A DNA stretch of 64,000 nucleotides from Methylomicrobium sp051061015 (GTDB lineage Bacteria; Pseudomonadota; Gammaproteobacteria; Methylococcales; Methylomonadaceae), in contig JBPFEG010000056.1 of NCBI GenBank assembly GCA_051061015.1, positions 1 to 64,000 on the forward strand. The letters are read 5' to 3'. Made by a program: the position numbers and the translations under genes. The notes beneath the pieces were generated by a model. The model ran no database searches. It was not told the DNA's origin and saw only the letters and a list, made by a program, of their open reading frames with translations. This document shows positions 9,341 to 17,839 of this stretch, piece after piece; position 1 is the stretch's first letter, and each line of letters begins with the position of its first letter.

Positions 9341-10177
9341 ATGAGCACGATAGCGACGCTCCTCAGGGAAGCCGTATCCCAACTCGACAGTTCCGATTCG
9401 GCCGCGCTCGATGCGGAGATTCTGCTCTGTCTGGCATTGGAGAGGCCTCGCTCTCATTTGCGGGCCTGGCCCAACCGGAAGCCTGAGCAGCGACAGATCC
9501 GGCATTTTCAGGCATTGCTTCAGCAACGCCGGCAAGGCACGCCGATTGCCTATCTGACCGGCCGCCGCGAGTTCTGGTCGCGCGAATTTCAGGTAACCCC
9601 CGAGGTATTGATTCCGCGCCCCGAAACGGAACTGCTGATAGAGATCAGCCTGTCCTTGTTCCCGAAGGACCAGCCTGCAAATATCATTGACCTCGGCACC
9701 GGCTCCGGCATCATCGCGATTACGCTGGCCAAGGAATTGCCGGGAGCCGCAGTCACCGCAACCGATTTAAGCCTGACGGCGTTAAACGTTGCCAAACGTA
9801 ATGCTGCCGACCATCGGGCCGATCATATTCGCTTCCTTTACAGCAATTGGTTTAACGCGGTGCCTCCGGTAAACTTCGACCTGGTGATCAGCAATCCGCC
9901 CTACATTGCCGAAGATGATCGACACCTCGGTCAGGGAGACGTGCGCTTCGAGCCCAGAACCGCCTTGACCGCACCACGCCAAGGCCTTGCGGATATTCAA
10001 ACGATCGCCGATGCAGCCCGTCGTTACCTGAAAACTGGAGGACATCTCTTGATCGAACATGGTTTCGACCAGGAACAAGCCGTACAATCGATTTTCCGGG
10101 ATTTGGGTTATGATAGCGTACGCACTCATAAAGACCTGTCCGGACAGCCTCGGGCAACCTATGGAAAAAATTGCTAG
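9341..10177 (+). CDS. prmC: Release-factor glutamine N5-methyltransferase
   Basis: PrmC methylates the GGQ glutamine of RF1 and RF2 with S-adenosylmethionine. The 278-residue protein has an N-terminal helical release-factor-binding domain (about residues 1-85). The Rossmann methyltransferase domain carries DLGTGSGIIAI near residue 115 and the substrate-binding NPPY motif in VISNPPYIAEDD near 187. It lies 5 nt after prfA, in the standard hemA-prfA-prmC order. Confidence 0.96.
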   Translation: MSTIATLLREAVSQLDSSDSAALDAEILLCLALERPRSHLRAWPNRKPEQRQIRHFQALLQQRRQGTPIAYLTGRREFWSREFQVTPEVLIPRPETELLIEISLSLFPKDQPANIIDLGTGSGIIAITLAKELPGAAVTATDLSLTALNVAKRNAADHRADHIRFLYSNWFNAVPPVNFDLVISNPPYIAEDDRHLGQGDVRFEPRTALTAPRQGLADIQTIADAARRYLKTGGHLLIEHGFDQEQAVQSIFRDLGYDSVRTHKDLSGQPRATYGKNC

Positions 10178-10188
10178 CCTAAATTGCC

Positions 10189-10611
10189 ATGCACGAACAC
10201 GAAGAAATCCACATCCCCCGCAAACTCGCCCAACAATTATTGCATCAAGCGCAAATCTCGCCAGAAGCTGAAATCTGCGGCCTGGTCGGCGGCAGGAACG
10301 GCGTACCTCATACCTGTTATCCGGTCGTGAATGTTGCTGAAAGTCCTGCACAACGGTTTCTACTCGACCCCAAACAGCAGATCGCCGCGATGGCCGCGAT
10401 GCGCGATCAGGGCGAACAGCTGTTCGCTATCTACCATTCGCACCCGCATGCACCCGCATTTCCGTCATGGCTTGATCTGGAGCAAGCAGCCTACCCTGAA
10501 GCTCTGTATTTGATCATTTCGCTGAGCACCAAAGGCATCCTCGAAATGCGCGGTTTTAAAATTACCGCTCAAAACACGACTGAAGTCGCGTTGGTATTAA
10601 GCGAAAACTAA
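10189..10611 (+). CDS. JAMM/MPN (M67) family metallopeptidase
   Basis: The 140-residue protein is a stand-alone MPN+ domain. The zinc motif is visible as an upstream Glu (EICGLVGG, near residue 25) and HSHPHAPAFPSWLD near residue 83, matching HxH-x(10)-D with the preceding Ser. Enzymes of this family cut isopeptide or C-terminal peptide bonds, in bacteria often next to ubiquitin-like sulfur carriers (ThiS/MoaD type). It lies 11 nt after prmC and its last 4 nt overlap the convergent UbiB-like gene. No sulfur-carrier gene is nearby, so the substrate is unknown. Confidence 0.88.
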   Translation: MHEHEEIHIPRKLAQQLLHQAQISPEAEICGLVGGRNGVPHTCYPVVNVAESPAQRFLLDPKQQIAAMAAMRDQGEQLFAIYHSHPHAPAFPSWLDLEQAAYPEALYLIISLSTKGILEMRGFKITAQNTTEVALVLSEN

Positions 10612-12290
10612 CTGCGTTTATTGCTGCGCCAGATCGAAAACAACAGCCAGAGACCGCCGAGGAAAGCGAAGACATAGCCGAAGAACCCCAGAACCGGCAA
10701 GCTTAAGAATGAACTTTCGCCCTTGACGGTCATGAGGATTGAAGTACCGATGATCAGCGCAGCAGTCACAATGCCCATCGTAAGCCTGGAGATCGCCACA
10801 TCGATTTTGTCGACATACGGACCGATGCCTTTGACGTTGAAATCGACCTGAATCGCTCCCTTCCGTGACGCTCTGAGCAACTGGTGCAGTTCCTTCGGAA
10901 CGGAGGACAGCAGATCGACGATGCCGATCAAATTATGCCAGCCGCGTTTCGCGATCACTTCGGGCCGGTAACGATCCTTCATCAGTTGCTGCAGATAGGG
11001 TGCCGCAAACACCAGCGTATTGAAATCCGGATCGAGATGCCGGCCGAAACCGTCGAGCGTGATATAAGCCTTGACCAGGAGCGCTAAATCGGGGGGCAAT
11101 GACAAATTGTGATCCCGGAGAATGGCCAGCAGATCGCCCAGCATCATTTGCAGGCTCAAATCCTTCAGTGACCGCGAACTGTATTGATCGACAAATGCGT
11201 CGATTTCGATCGCCAGCGCCTGCTCGTCAGTCTTGATCACCCCGGACCAGTCCTCAAGAATTTCGACGACCTTCAACGGCATCCGGTGGACCATTCCGTA
11301 CAAAAAGACGATCACCTGCTCCCGGCGCTCGTCGGTCAAGCGCCCCATCATCCCAAAATCGATAAAGGCGAGCCGGTTGTCAGCCAGATAAAACACATTG
11401 CCGGGGTGAGGGTCGGCATGAAAAAAACCGTCTTCCATGATCATTTTCAGCACGGCCTTGGCGCCGCGTTCGGCCAAGAGTTTTTTGTCCAGGCCAGCCT
11501 CATTCATTGCAATTAGATCACGCCCCGGGATACCCTGAATATACTCCTGCACATTCAGCCGCTCACCGGTCATCTCCCAATAAATGGAAGCGATCTTGAT
11601 GCTCGGGTTACCTGCCAAATTATCGGCAACCCGTTCGGCGTTGCGCGCTTCCGCCGCAAAATCAAGCTCGGCCCGGAGCGATTGCGAAAATTGCCGAAAG
11701 ATTTCGCGAGGATGGTAGCGGCGCAGTTCCGGCACATCCGATTCGATCACTTCGACGACCCGGTTTAACAGTCGTAGATCCGCCTCGATGATACGGCGGA
11801 TGCCGGGACGGCGAATTTTCAGGATCACCGGCGTACCGTCCTTCAAAACGGCTCGATGCACCTGTGCCAAGGAAGCCGCCGCCAAAGGCTCGCGATCGAT
11901 GCTCAGAAAGACTTCGTCAACGTCGCCCCCGATATCTTCCTGCAATTGCGGAATCAATTCCTCGAACGGAAGCGAAGGCACCGTGTCCAGCAGCTTTTCG
12001 AATTCCGCGATGTAGGCAGGCGGAAATAAATCCAGCCGGGTCGCGAGGATCTGCCCCATCTTGATAAAGGTCGGGCCGAGATCTTCCAATACGCGCCGCA
12101 CCCGCTGCGGGGTATCGAGAGTCGCATGCTCCTCGACACCCTGCCAATGCAGGGTTTTGCCGAGACGCTCCAAAGCGCGCCCGACTCCGAGCGCATGCAC
12201 GATCCCGCCGAAGCCGTACCGGATCAGAACCGTAGCGACATCCTGAGCCCGGCTTAAATCCTTGGCGGCGTTGATCAATTCCCATATCAT
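10608..12290 (-). CDS. UbiB/AarF/ABC1-family kinase-like membrane protein
   Basis: The 560-residue protein has the signatures of the ABC1/UbiB atypical kinase fold. These are the KxGQ motif (FIKMGQILATR), the Ala-rich loop AAASLAQVH, the lysine in VILKIRRP, catalytic HADPHPGN and metal-binding IDFGMMG. Two hydrophobic C-terminal segments (about residues 500-550) should anchor it in the membrane. UbiB homologues are ATPases that support ubiquinone synthesis or lipid handling. The genuine ubiB normally sits beside ubiE and ubiJ, which are absent here, so this may be a paralogue. It starts 18 nt downstream of the helical protein gene. Confidence 0.9.
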   Translation of the reverse strand: MIWELINAAKDLSRAQDVATVLIRYGFGGIVHALGVGRALERLGKTLHWQGVEEHATLDTPQRVRRVLEDLGPTFIKMGQILATRLDLFPPAYIAEFEKLLDTVPSLPFEELIPQLQEDIGGDVDEVFLSIDREPLAAASLAQVHRAVLKDGTPVILKIRRPGIRRIIEADLRLLNRVVEVIESDVPELRRYHPREIFRQFSQSLRAELDFAAEARNAERVADNLAGNPSIKIASIYWEMTGERLNVQEYIQGIPGRDLIAMNEAGLDKKLLAERGAKAVLKMIMEDGFFHADPHPGNVFYLADNRLAFIDFGMMGRLTDERREQVIVFLYGMVHRMPLKVVEILEDWSGVIKTDEQALAIEIDAFVDQYSSRSLKDLSLQMMLGDLLAILRDHNLSLPPDLALLVKAYITLDGFGRHLDPDFNTLVFAAPYLQQLMKDRYRPEVIAKRGWHNLIGIVDLLSSVPKELHQLLRASRKGAIQVDFNVKGIGPYVDKIDVAISRLTMGIVTAALIIGTSILMTVKGESSFLSLPVLGFFGYVFAFLGGLWLLFSIWRSNKRS

Positions 12291-12308
12291 GATGTTATAT
12301 TCGGTCTG

Positions 12309-12938
12309 CTATTTGCGAGATTTATCTGGATCGATGCTTTCTGCAATAGCGGATAGAAAGCCCCCGGCAATTTTGGCCAGCGCCGACGTGGTCGCCGAGG
12401 CGCCGGCCATCACCGCATGTTGGCTGCTTAACCGCAGGTTATCAAGCCCTTCGAGAAAAATCCGGCTTTGCCTGCCGACCGCGGTGCCGTTTCGCCGCGC
12501 ATGCTCGATAAAATCCCGAGCGATTTTTGCAGTGGTCTCGTTGCTGTGCCGGCCAATTTTTTCAATCGTATCGAGAAACAGCTCTTCGAGGCTTTTCATC
12601 TCATCTGTCGCTTTTCTGAAGTCATTACTCGAGAACTCATCCATATTTCCTGCCGCCTCTTCGATCGCCAGCTTCGACGCTTCGGCGGTCTTGGTAAGCG
12701 TATCGTCCAGCGCTTCAGTCGCTTGCTTGAAAGCCCGTTTGGCAGGCTCATAATGCGGGCTCATGCCGTCACTCATGCCTTTCAATACGGCCTCCGTCAC
12801 GCTCTTGATGTTGTCGATATCGAAGCTATGCTCGGTCAGGGCTTTCAACGTGATCGTCCGTACCCGCTCATAAATATCGACCCCGGATTCGACCGTTTCG
12901 CGGACTTCTTTTTCAACTTGCTGCATCGTATCGTTCAT
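12309..12938 (-). CDS. Helical protein of unknown function (DUF6781-like)
   Basis: A 209-residue, mostly alpha-helical and charged protein without signal peptide or clear membrane segment. Its middle has long amphipathic, coiled-coil-like stretches (AKRAFKQATEALDDTLTKTA), and the last 40 residues are Ala/Ser/Gly-rich. The pattern recalls phasins and the DUF6781 family, but I cannot assign a function. The ATG at 12938 is preceded by GAGGAG at 7 nt and is preferred to the ATG 15 nt upstream. It lies between the DHOD-like and UbiB-like genes on one strand, probably in one transcript. Confidence 0.72.
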   Translation of the reverse strand: MNDTMQQVEKEVRETVESGVDIYERVRTITLKALTEHSFDIDNIKSVTEAVLKGMSDGMSPHYEPAKRAFKQATEALDDTLTKTAEASKLAIEEAAGNMDEFSSNDFRKATDEMKSLEELFLDTIEKIGRHSNETTAKIARDFIEHARRNGTAVGRQSRIFLEGLDNLRLSSQHAVMAGASATTSALAKIAGGFLSAIAESIDPDKSRK

Positions 12939-13024
12939 GGCGTCTCTCCTCAAATCGCAAAATGGAAATCAATCATAAATTAGGAATAATCCTTTATGTG
13001 AAGGTTCCGCCGCCAGCCCGAAGA

Positions 13025-14044
13025 TCAAACTCTGATACCCGGCGGCCGGCTATAACCGTCCAGTAAGTTCAAATAGTTCGAGCGCTCGAAAATGCCCGGA
13101 TTCATGCAGCGCTGCTTGCTCAATTGCCCCTTCAGTTCATGCAGTGAGGCAAGCTCATGCCGGGCAAGCCACTCACGTATCCCTTTGTCGATCGTTCCGA
13201 GGTAAGACGGTCCGTGTTCAAGCAATATACTACAGAGCTGCGTCGCATCGGCGCCGGCCAGAATCAATTTCAGCGCATCCTCGGCTGTGCGCAGCCCGCT
13301 CGTCGTCGCGAGCGACAGTCCAACCTTGCCGTACAACAGCGCGACCCAGCGCAACGGCAACTGACTATCGGTGGAACGCGACCATTGCAGCTGCGAGGTT
13401 ACCTGCAAGTTCTCCAGATCGATGTCGGGCTGGTAGAAACGATTGAACAACACGACGCCATCCGCGCCGGCCAACTCGAGCCGTTTCACGAAATGCGCGA
13501 GACCGGTGAAATAAGGCGACAGTTTCATCGCGATCGGCACCGAAACCTGCCGGCGCAATTCTGACAACAGTTCCAGATAGCGCGCCTCGATCTCGGAACC
13601 GGATTCGTCGACCTCGGCGCTCAGGTAATACACATTCAGTTCGAGCGCATCGGCGCCGGCCTCCTCGAGTGCTTTGCCCTGCGCGACCCAGCCGTCCAGC
13701 GATACCCCGTTCAGACTCGCGATCACCGGAATTTTCAGCGAGCGTTTAAGCTTGGTCAATTGCTCCTGATATTGATCCAAACCCTGCCGATAGCCGCTGT
13801 CCTCGGGCAGAAAACTGTCCGCTTCCGGATGCCCGATGCTTTGATGGATCAAAAACCGGGCCGCCGTTTCTTCCTGATGTTTGAGCTCTTCCTCGAACAA
13901 TGAATACATCACAATCGCACCGGCGCCGGCGTCTTCGAGCCTCAATGCCGAATCGAGACTGCGCGACAAGGGCGAGGCCGAGGCAACCAGCGGGCTGGTC
14001 AATTTCAGGCCCAGATAGTCGGTACTCAAATCGATGCCGTTCAT
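13025..14044 (-). CDS. Dihydroorotate dehydrogenase-like flavoprotein
   Basis: The 339-residue protein has the class 1 DHOD TIM-barrel pattern. It shows LTSPLVASASPLSRS at the N-terminus, VIASLNGVSLDGW, a LELNVYY strand, PIAMKLSPYF with the FMN-contacting Lys, and GADGVVLFNRFYQPDID. Relatives found beside NifJ-type enzymes are annotated only as DHOD-like, and their substrate is not established. Its ATG overlaps the stop of the pyruvate:ferredoxin oxidoreductase gene (ATGA), so the two are translationally coupled. A role in pyrimidine synthesis is doubtful; electron transfer linked to ferredoxin is an inference from the pairing. Confidence 0.86.
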   Translation of the reverse strand: MNGIDLSTDYLGLKLTSPLVASASPLSRSLDSALRLEDAGAGAIVMYSLFEEELKHQEETAARFLIHQSIGHPEADSFLPEDSGYRQGLDQYQEQLTKLKRSLKIPVIASLNGVSLDGWVAQGKALEEAGADALELNVYYLSAEVDESGSEIEARYLELLSELRRQVSVPIAMKLSPYFTGLAHFVKRLELAGADGVVLFNRFYQPDIDLENLQVTSQLQWSRSTDSQLPLRWVALLYGKVGLSLATTSGLRTAEDALKLILAGADATQLCSILLEHGPSYLGTIDKGIREWLARHELASLHELKGQLSKQRCMNPGIFERSNYLNLLDGYSRPPGIRV

Positions 14045-17000
14045 GCTTTTACTCCTGGGCTGGCGGTCTGGTCGGTGTCGGCGGCGGCATTTGGCGCTTC
14101 TTCAGTCTTCGCGAAGGACTTATCCGCAAGTTCCCGGTAATGCCGGTAGCGCGCATTCAGGTCCTGCTGGGACTGTTGCAAGAAACGTTCCGAGTCATCC
14201 GGATGGGTTCGGCTCAGCAGGCTGAAGCGGGCCTCGGTCAACGCGTAATCGCGGAACGGCATCGACGGCTTCTGGCTGTCGAGTTGCAGCGGATTACTGC
14301 CTTCCTGAGCCCGGCGCGGATCGAAGCGGAGCAGTGGCCAGTGCCCGCTGCGCACCGCCATGTCCTGCTGGCGCAGATTGTTCGACAAGTCGACGCCATG
14401 CGCGATGCACGGGCTGTAGGCGATGATCAGCGAGGTGCCGGGGTAGGATTCCGCTTCGAGGAATGCCCGGAGGGTTTGGGTATCCTTCGCGCCATAGGCG
14501 ACCTGCGCGACATAGACCTGTTCGTAATCGATCGCGAGCCGCGCCAAATCCTTTTTCGGGGTCGGTTTGCCGCCTGCCGCGAACTTCGCGACCGCGCCGC
14601 GCGGCGTCGCCTTCGAGGTCTGACCGCCGGTATTCGAATAGACCTCGGTATCGAGCAGCAGGATGTTCACGTCGCGGCCGGACGCCAGCACATGGTCGAG
14701 GCCGCCGTAGCCGATGTCGTAGCCCCAGCCATCGCCGCCGATGATCCAGACGCTGCGCTTGATCAGCGTATCGGCGACGCCAAGCAATCGATCAGCGTAG
14801 CCGTGTTTTAGCGCTTTCAATCGCTCCTTCAAGTCAGCAACCCGCTCGCGCTGTTCGTAGATGCCGGCTTCGTCGCTTTGCTCGGCATGCAGAATCGCGT
14901 CGGCCACTTCCGCACCGACCTCGTTCCGTACCCCCTTCAGCAATTCTTCCGCATACTCCTTTTGTTTATCGATCGCAATCCGCATCCCGAGGCCGAATTC
15001 GGCGTTGTCCTCGAACAGCGAATTCGCCCACGCCGGCCCCCTGCCCTCCACGTTCCGGCTCCAAGGCGTGGTCGGCAGATTGCCGCCATAAATCGACGAA
15101 CACCCCGTCGCATTCGCGACCACCATCCGGTCGCCAAACAATTGCGTCGCGAGCCGGATGTAAGGCGTTTCGCCGCAGCCGGCGCAGGCGCTCGGAAATT
15201 CGAATAACGGACGCAGATGCATCGCTTCCGGAATCTTGTTGTGATGCAGCCTGCCGCGCTCGTAATCCCGGAGGCTTTCGAAAAAGCGCCAGTTGACGCT
15301 TTCCTGCTCACGCAGGGGCGGCTGCGACCGCATATTCACCGCCTTGCGTTCCGGCATCTTGGGATCGCGGATCGGGCAAACGTCGACGCACAAGCTGCAG
15401 CCGGTGCAGTCCTCCGGCGAAACCTGGTAGCTGACCAGGAGATTCTCGAACGCCTTACTTTTGACCGGCACGTACTTGAACGTTGGCGGCGCCTCCTTGA
15501 CCTGATCCGGCGTAAAAATTTTGCTGCGGATCACGCTGTGCGGGCAGACGAACACGCATTTGCCGCACTGGGTACAGATATCGCTTTCCCAGACCGGGAT
15601 CTCCAGCGCCAGGTTGCGTTTATCCCAGACCGAGGTGGCAGTCGGAAAGGTTCCGTCGACGGACAGAAAGCTGACCGGCACCGCATCGCCCCGGCCGGCG
15701 ATGATTTCGGCGGTCACGTTCCGGATGAACTCGGGCGCGTAGTCCGGCACCGGCGGCGGAATCTCGACCGTACTGTCGGCTGAAGATGGCACTTCGACAG
15801 GGTGCAGATTCGCCAGCGCCGCGTCGATCGCCTTAAGGTTCGCGTCGAGTATCCGCTTGCCGGCCTTCTGATAGGTCTTGTTCACGGCTGCCTTGATCGC
15901 GTCAATCGCTTCAATCTTCGGAATGATTTCGACCAATGCGAAGAAACACACCTGCATGACCGTATTGATCAACCTACCGAGCCCTGAGTCTTCCGCGATC
16001 GCATACGCGTCGATCGTATAAAACTTGATCTTTTTGTCAATCATTGCGGCCTGCATCGAGCGCGGCAGCGACGACCAGACCTGATCGGCCGGCAGCGACG
16101 AATTCAACAGAAACACGGCCCCGGGCGCCGCCTTGTCGAGCATCCGGTAGCGCTCCAGAAACACCGGCTGATGGCAGGCGATAAACTCGGCCTCGTTGTT
16201 GCCGATCAGATAGGTCGAACGGATTTTCTGACTGCCGAAGCGCAGGTGCGAGACGGTCACCGCGCCGGATTTTCGGGAATCGTAGACGAAATAGCCCTGC
16301 GCGTAGCCTTGCGTCTTGTCGCCGATGATCTTGATCGAATTCTTGTTCGCGCTGACCGTGCCGTCGCTGCCGAGGCCGTAAAACAGCGCATTGACCGCCT
16401 GGTTCGAGGCGTCGGTCCGGAAGGCTGCATCCCAGCGCAGACTCGAATGACTGACATCGTCGTCTATGCCGATCGTAAATGAATTTTTCGGATCCGGCTT
16501 GTCCAGTTCGTCGAATATGGCCTTGACCATGCCTGGCGTGAATTCTTTCGATGACAGCCCGTAACGCCCGCCGATCACCTTCGGCATCGCGGCAAAGGGA
16601 GGTGCATCGCTCATCGCGTTTTGCGCGAGCGCGGTCACAATATCCTTGTATAAAGGTTCGCCGTCCGCGCCCGCCTCCTTAGTACGATCGAGCACCGCGA
16701 TCCGACGCAGCGTCTTTGGCAGCGCCACCAGCAAAGCCTCGGCACTGAACGGCCGGTACAGCCGTACCTTCAGCAGACCGACTTTTTCGCCGCGTGCGGC
16801 CAGATGCTCGACCGTTTCCTCAACCGTTTCGGCTCCCGAGCCGATCAGGATGATCGCCTTTTCCGCATCCAGAGGCCCGACATAATCGAACAAGCGGTAG
16901 CGGCGGCCGGTCAACTTGGCGAAACGGTCCATCGCCTCCTGCACGATGCCGGGCATGGCCTGATAGTAAGGATTGACTGTTTCGCGCGCCTGAAAATAGA

Positions 17001-17670
17001 TGTCCGGGTTCTGGGTCGAACCGCGCAGCACCGGATGCTCTGGAGACAGCGCCCGCTGCCGATGCGCCTCGACCAGTCGGTCATCAATCAGCGCGCGGAT
17101 GGTTTCCTGATCGAGCGGCTCGATGCTGGCGATTTCATGCGAGGTCCGAAAGCCATCGAAGAAATGCACGATCGGAATCCGCGCGGCCAGCGTCGCAGCC
17201 TGCGCGATCAATGCAAAATCCTGCGCTTCCTGCACCGAATTGGAAGCCAGAAACGCGAAGCCGGTCGCTCTCGCCGCCATCACATCGCTGTGGTCGCCGA
17301 AAATCGACAGTGCCTGGCTTGCGAGCGAGCGGGCCGCCACATGAAACACCGCCGGGGTCAGTTCGCCGGCGATTTTGTACATGTTCGGAATCATCAGCAA
17401 CAATCCTTGCGAGGCGGTGAACGTGGTCGCCAGCGCCCCGTTCTGCAGCGCGCCGTGGATCGCTCCGGCCGCGCCCGCCTCGCTCTGCATCTCGATGATG
17501 CTCGGCACCGTACCCCACAGATTGGGGCGATGGTCGGAAGCCCATTTGTCGGCCATCTCGCCCATCGGCGACGCCGGCGTAATCGGATAAATCGCAATCA
17601 CTTCACTGGTTGAATACGCGACCGTAACGGCGGCTTCGTTGCCGTCGATCGTGGTTTTGCTCTGTTGCAT
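14041..17670 (-). CDS. nifJ: Pyruvate:ferredoxin (flavodoxin) oxidoreductase
   Basis: This single-chain enzyme converts pyruvate and CoA to acetyl-CoA and CO2, passing electrons to ferredoxin or flavodoxin. The 1209-residue chain has all parts in order: the N-terminal pyruvate-binding domain (AYSTSEVIAIYPITP), domain II, and two ferredoxin clusters CxxCxxCxxxCP near residues 698 and 755. The TPP domain carries CAGCGE near 828, DGWGYDIGYGG and NTGGQTSKATPRG. Cys residues in ATGCSS and YSPCIAHG complete the third cluster set known from Desulfovibrio POR. The class is usually oxygen-sensitive. It is first in a set with the DHOD-like gene and diverges from the Lon-like protease gene. Confidence 0.95.
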   Translation of the reverse strand: MQQSKTTIDGNEAAVTVAYSTSEVIAIYPITPASPMGEMADKWASDHRPNLWGTVPSIIEMQSEAGAAGAIHGALQNGALATTFTASQGLLLMIPNMYKIAGELTPAVFHVAARSLASQALSIFGDHSDVMAARATGFAFLASNSVQEAQDFALIAQAATLAARIPIVHFFDGFRTSHEIASIEPLDQETIRALIDDRLVEAHRQRALSPEHPVLRGSTQNPDIYFQARETVNPYYQAMPGIVQEAMDRFAKLTGRRYRLFDYVGPLDAEKAIILIGSGAETVEETVEHLAARGEKVGLLKVRLYRPFSAEALLVALPKTLRRIAVLDRTKEAGADGEPLYKDIVTALAQNAMSDAPPFAAMPKVIGGRYGLSSKEFTPGMVKAIFDELDKPDPKNSFTIGIDDDVSHSSLRWDAAFRTDASNQAVNALFYGLGSDGTVSANKNSIKIIGDKTQGYAQGYFVYDSRKSGAVTVSHLRFGSQKIRSTYLIGNNEAEFIACHQPVFLERYRMLDKAAPGAVFLLNSSLPADQVWSSLPRSMQAAMIDKKIKFYTIDAYAIAEDSGLGRLINTVMQVCFFALVEIIPKIEAIDAIKAAVNKTYQKAGKRILDANLKAIDAALANLHPVEVPSSADSTVEIPPPVPDYAPEFIRNVTAEIIAGRGDAVPVSFLSVDGTFPTATSVWDKRNLALEIPVWESDICTQCGKCVFVCPHSVIRSKIFTPDQVKEAPPTFKYVPVKSKAFENLLVSYQVSPEDCTGCSLCVDVCPIRDPKMPERKAVNMRSQPPLREQESVNWRFFESLRDYERGRLHHNKIPEAMHLRPLFEFPSACAGCGETPYIRLATQLFGDRMVVANATGCSSIYGGNLPTTPWSRNVEGRGPAWANSLFEDNAEFGLGMRIAIDKQKEYAEELLKGVRNEVGAEVADAILHAEQSDEAGIYEQRERVADLKERLKALKHGYADRLLGVADTLIKRSVWIIGGDGWGYDIGYGGLDHVLASGRDVNILLLDTEVYSNTGGQTSKATPRGAVAKFAAGGKPTPKKDLARLAIDYEQVYVAQVAYGAKDTQTLRAFLEAESYPGTSLIIAYSPCIAHGVDLSNNLRQQDMAVRSGHWPLLRFDPRRAQEGSNPLQLDSQKPSMPFRDYALTEARFSLLSRTHPDDSERFLQQSQQDLNARYRHYRELADKSFAKTEEAPNAAADTDQTASPGVKA

Positions 17671-17839
17671 AACATTACCTAGTTAAAAAGGTTATGACTT
17701 TCGAATTCGCTGTGCCGATTGTACTCCTAAAATCATCCTGCTGCGCCGCCTCGAATCCAGAGCACCGCGCTTTTTCGAACCTGCGGACATTAATGATAGA
17801 ATTGCCGGTTACTATTTTCTGACTTGATCCGAAAGCCGA

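Noticed and set aside
16804..17613. 269-codon frame on the plus strand
   Set aside because: It is a shadow of the pyruvate:ferredoxin oxidoreductase gene with composition typical of antisense frames in GC-rich genes.
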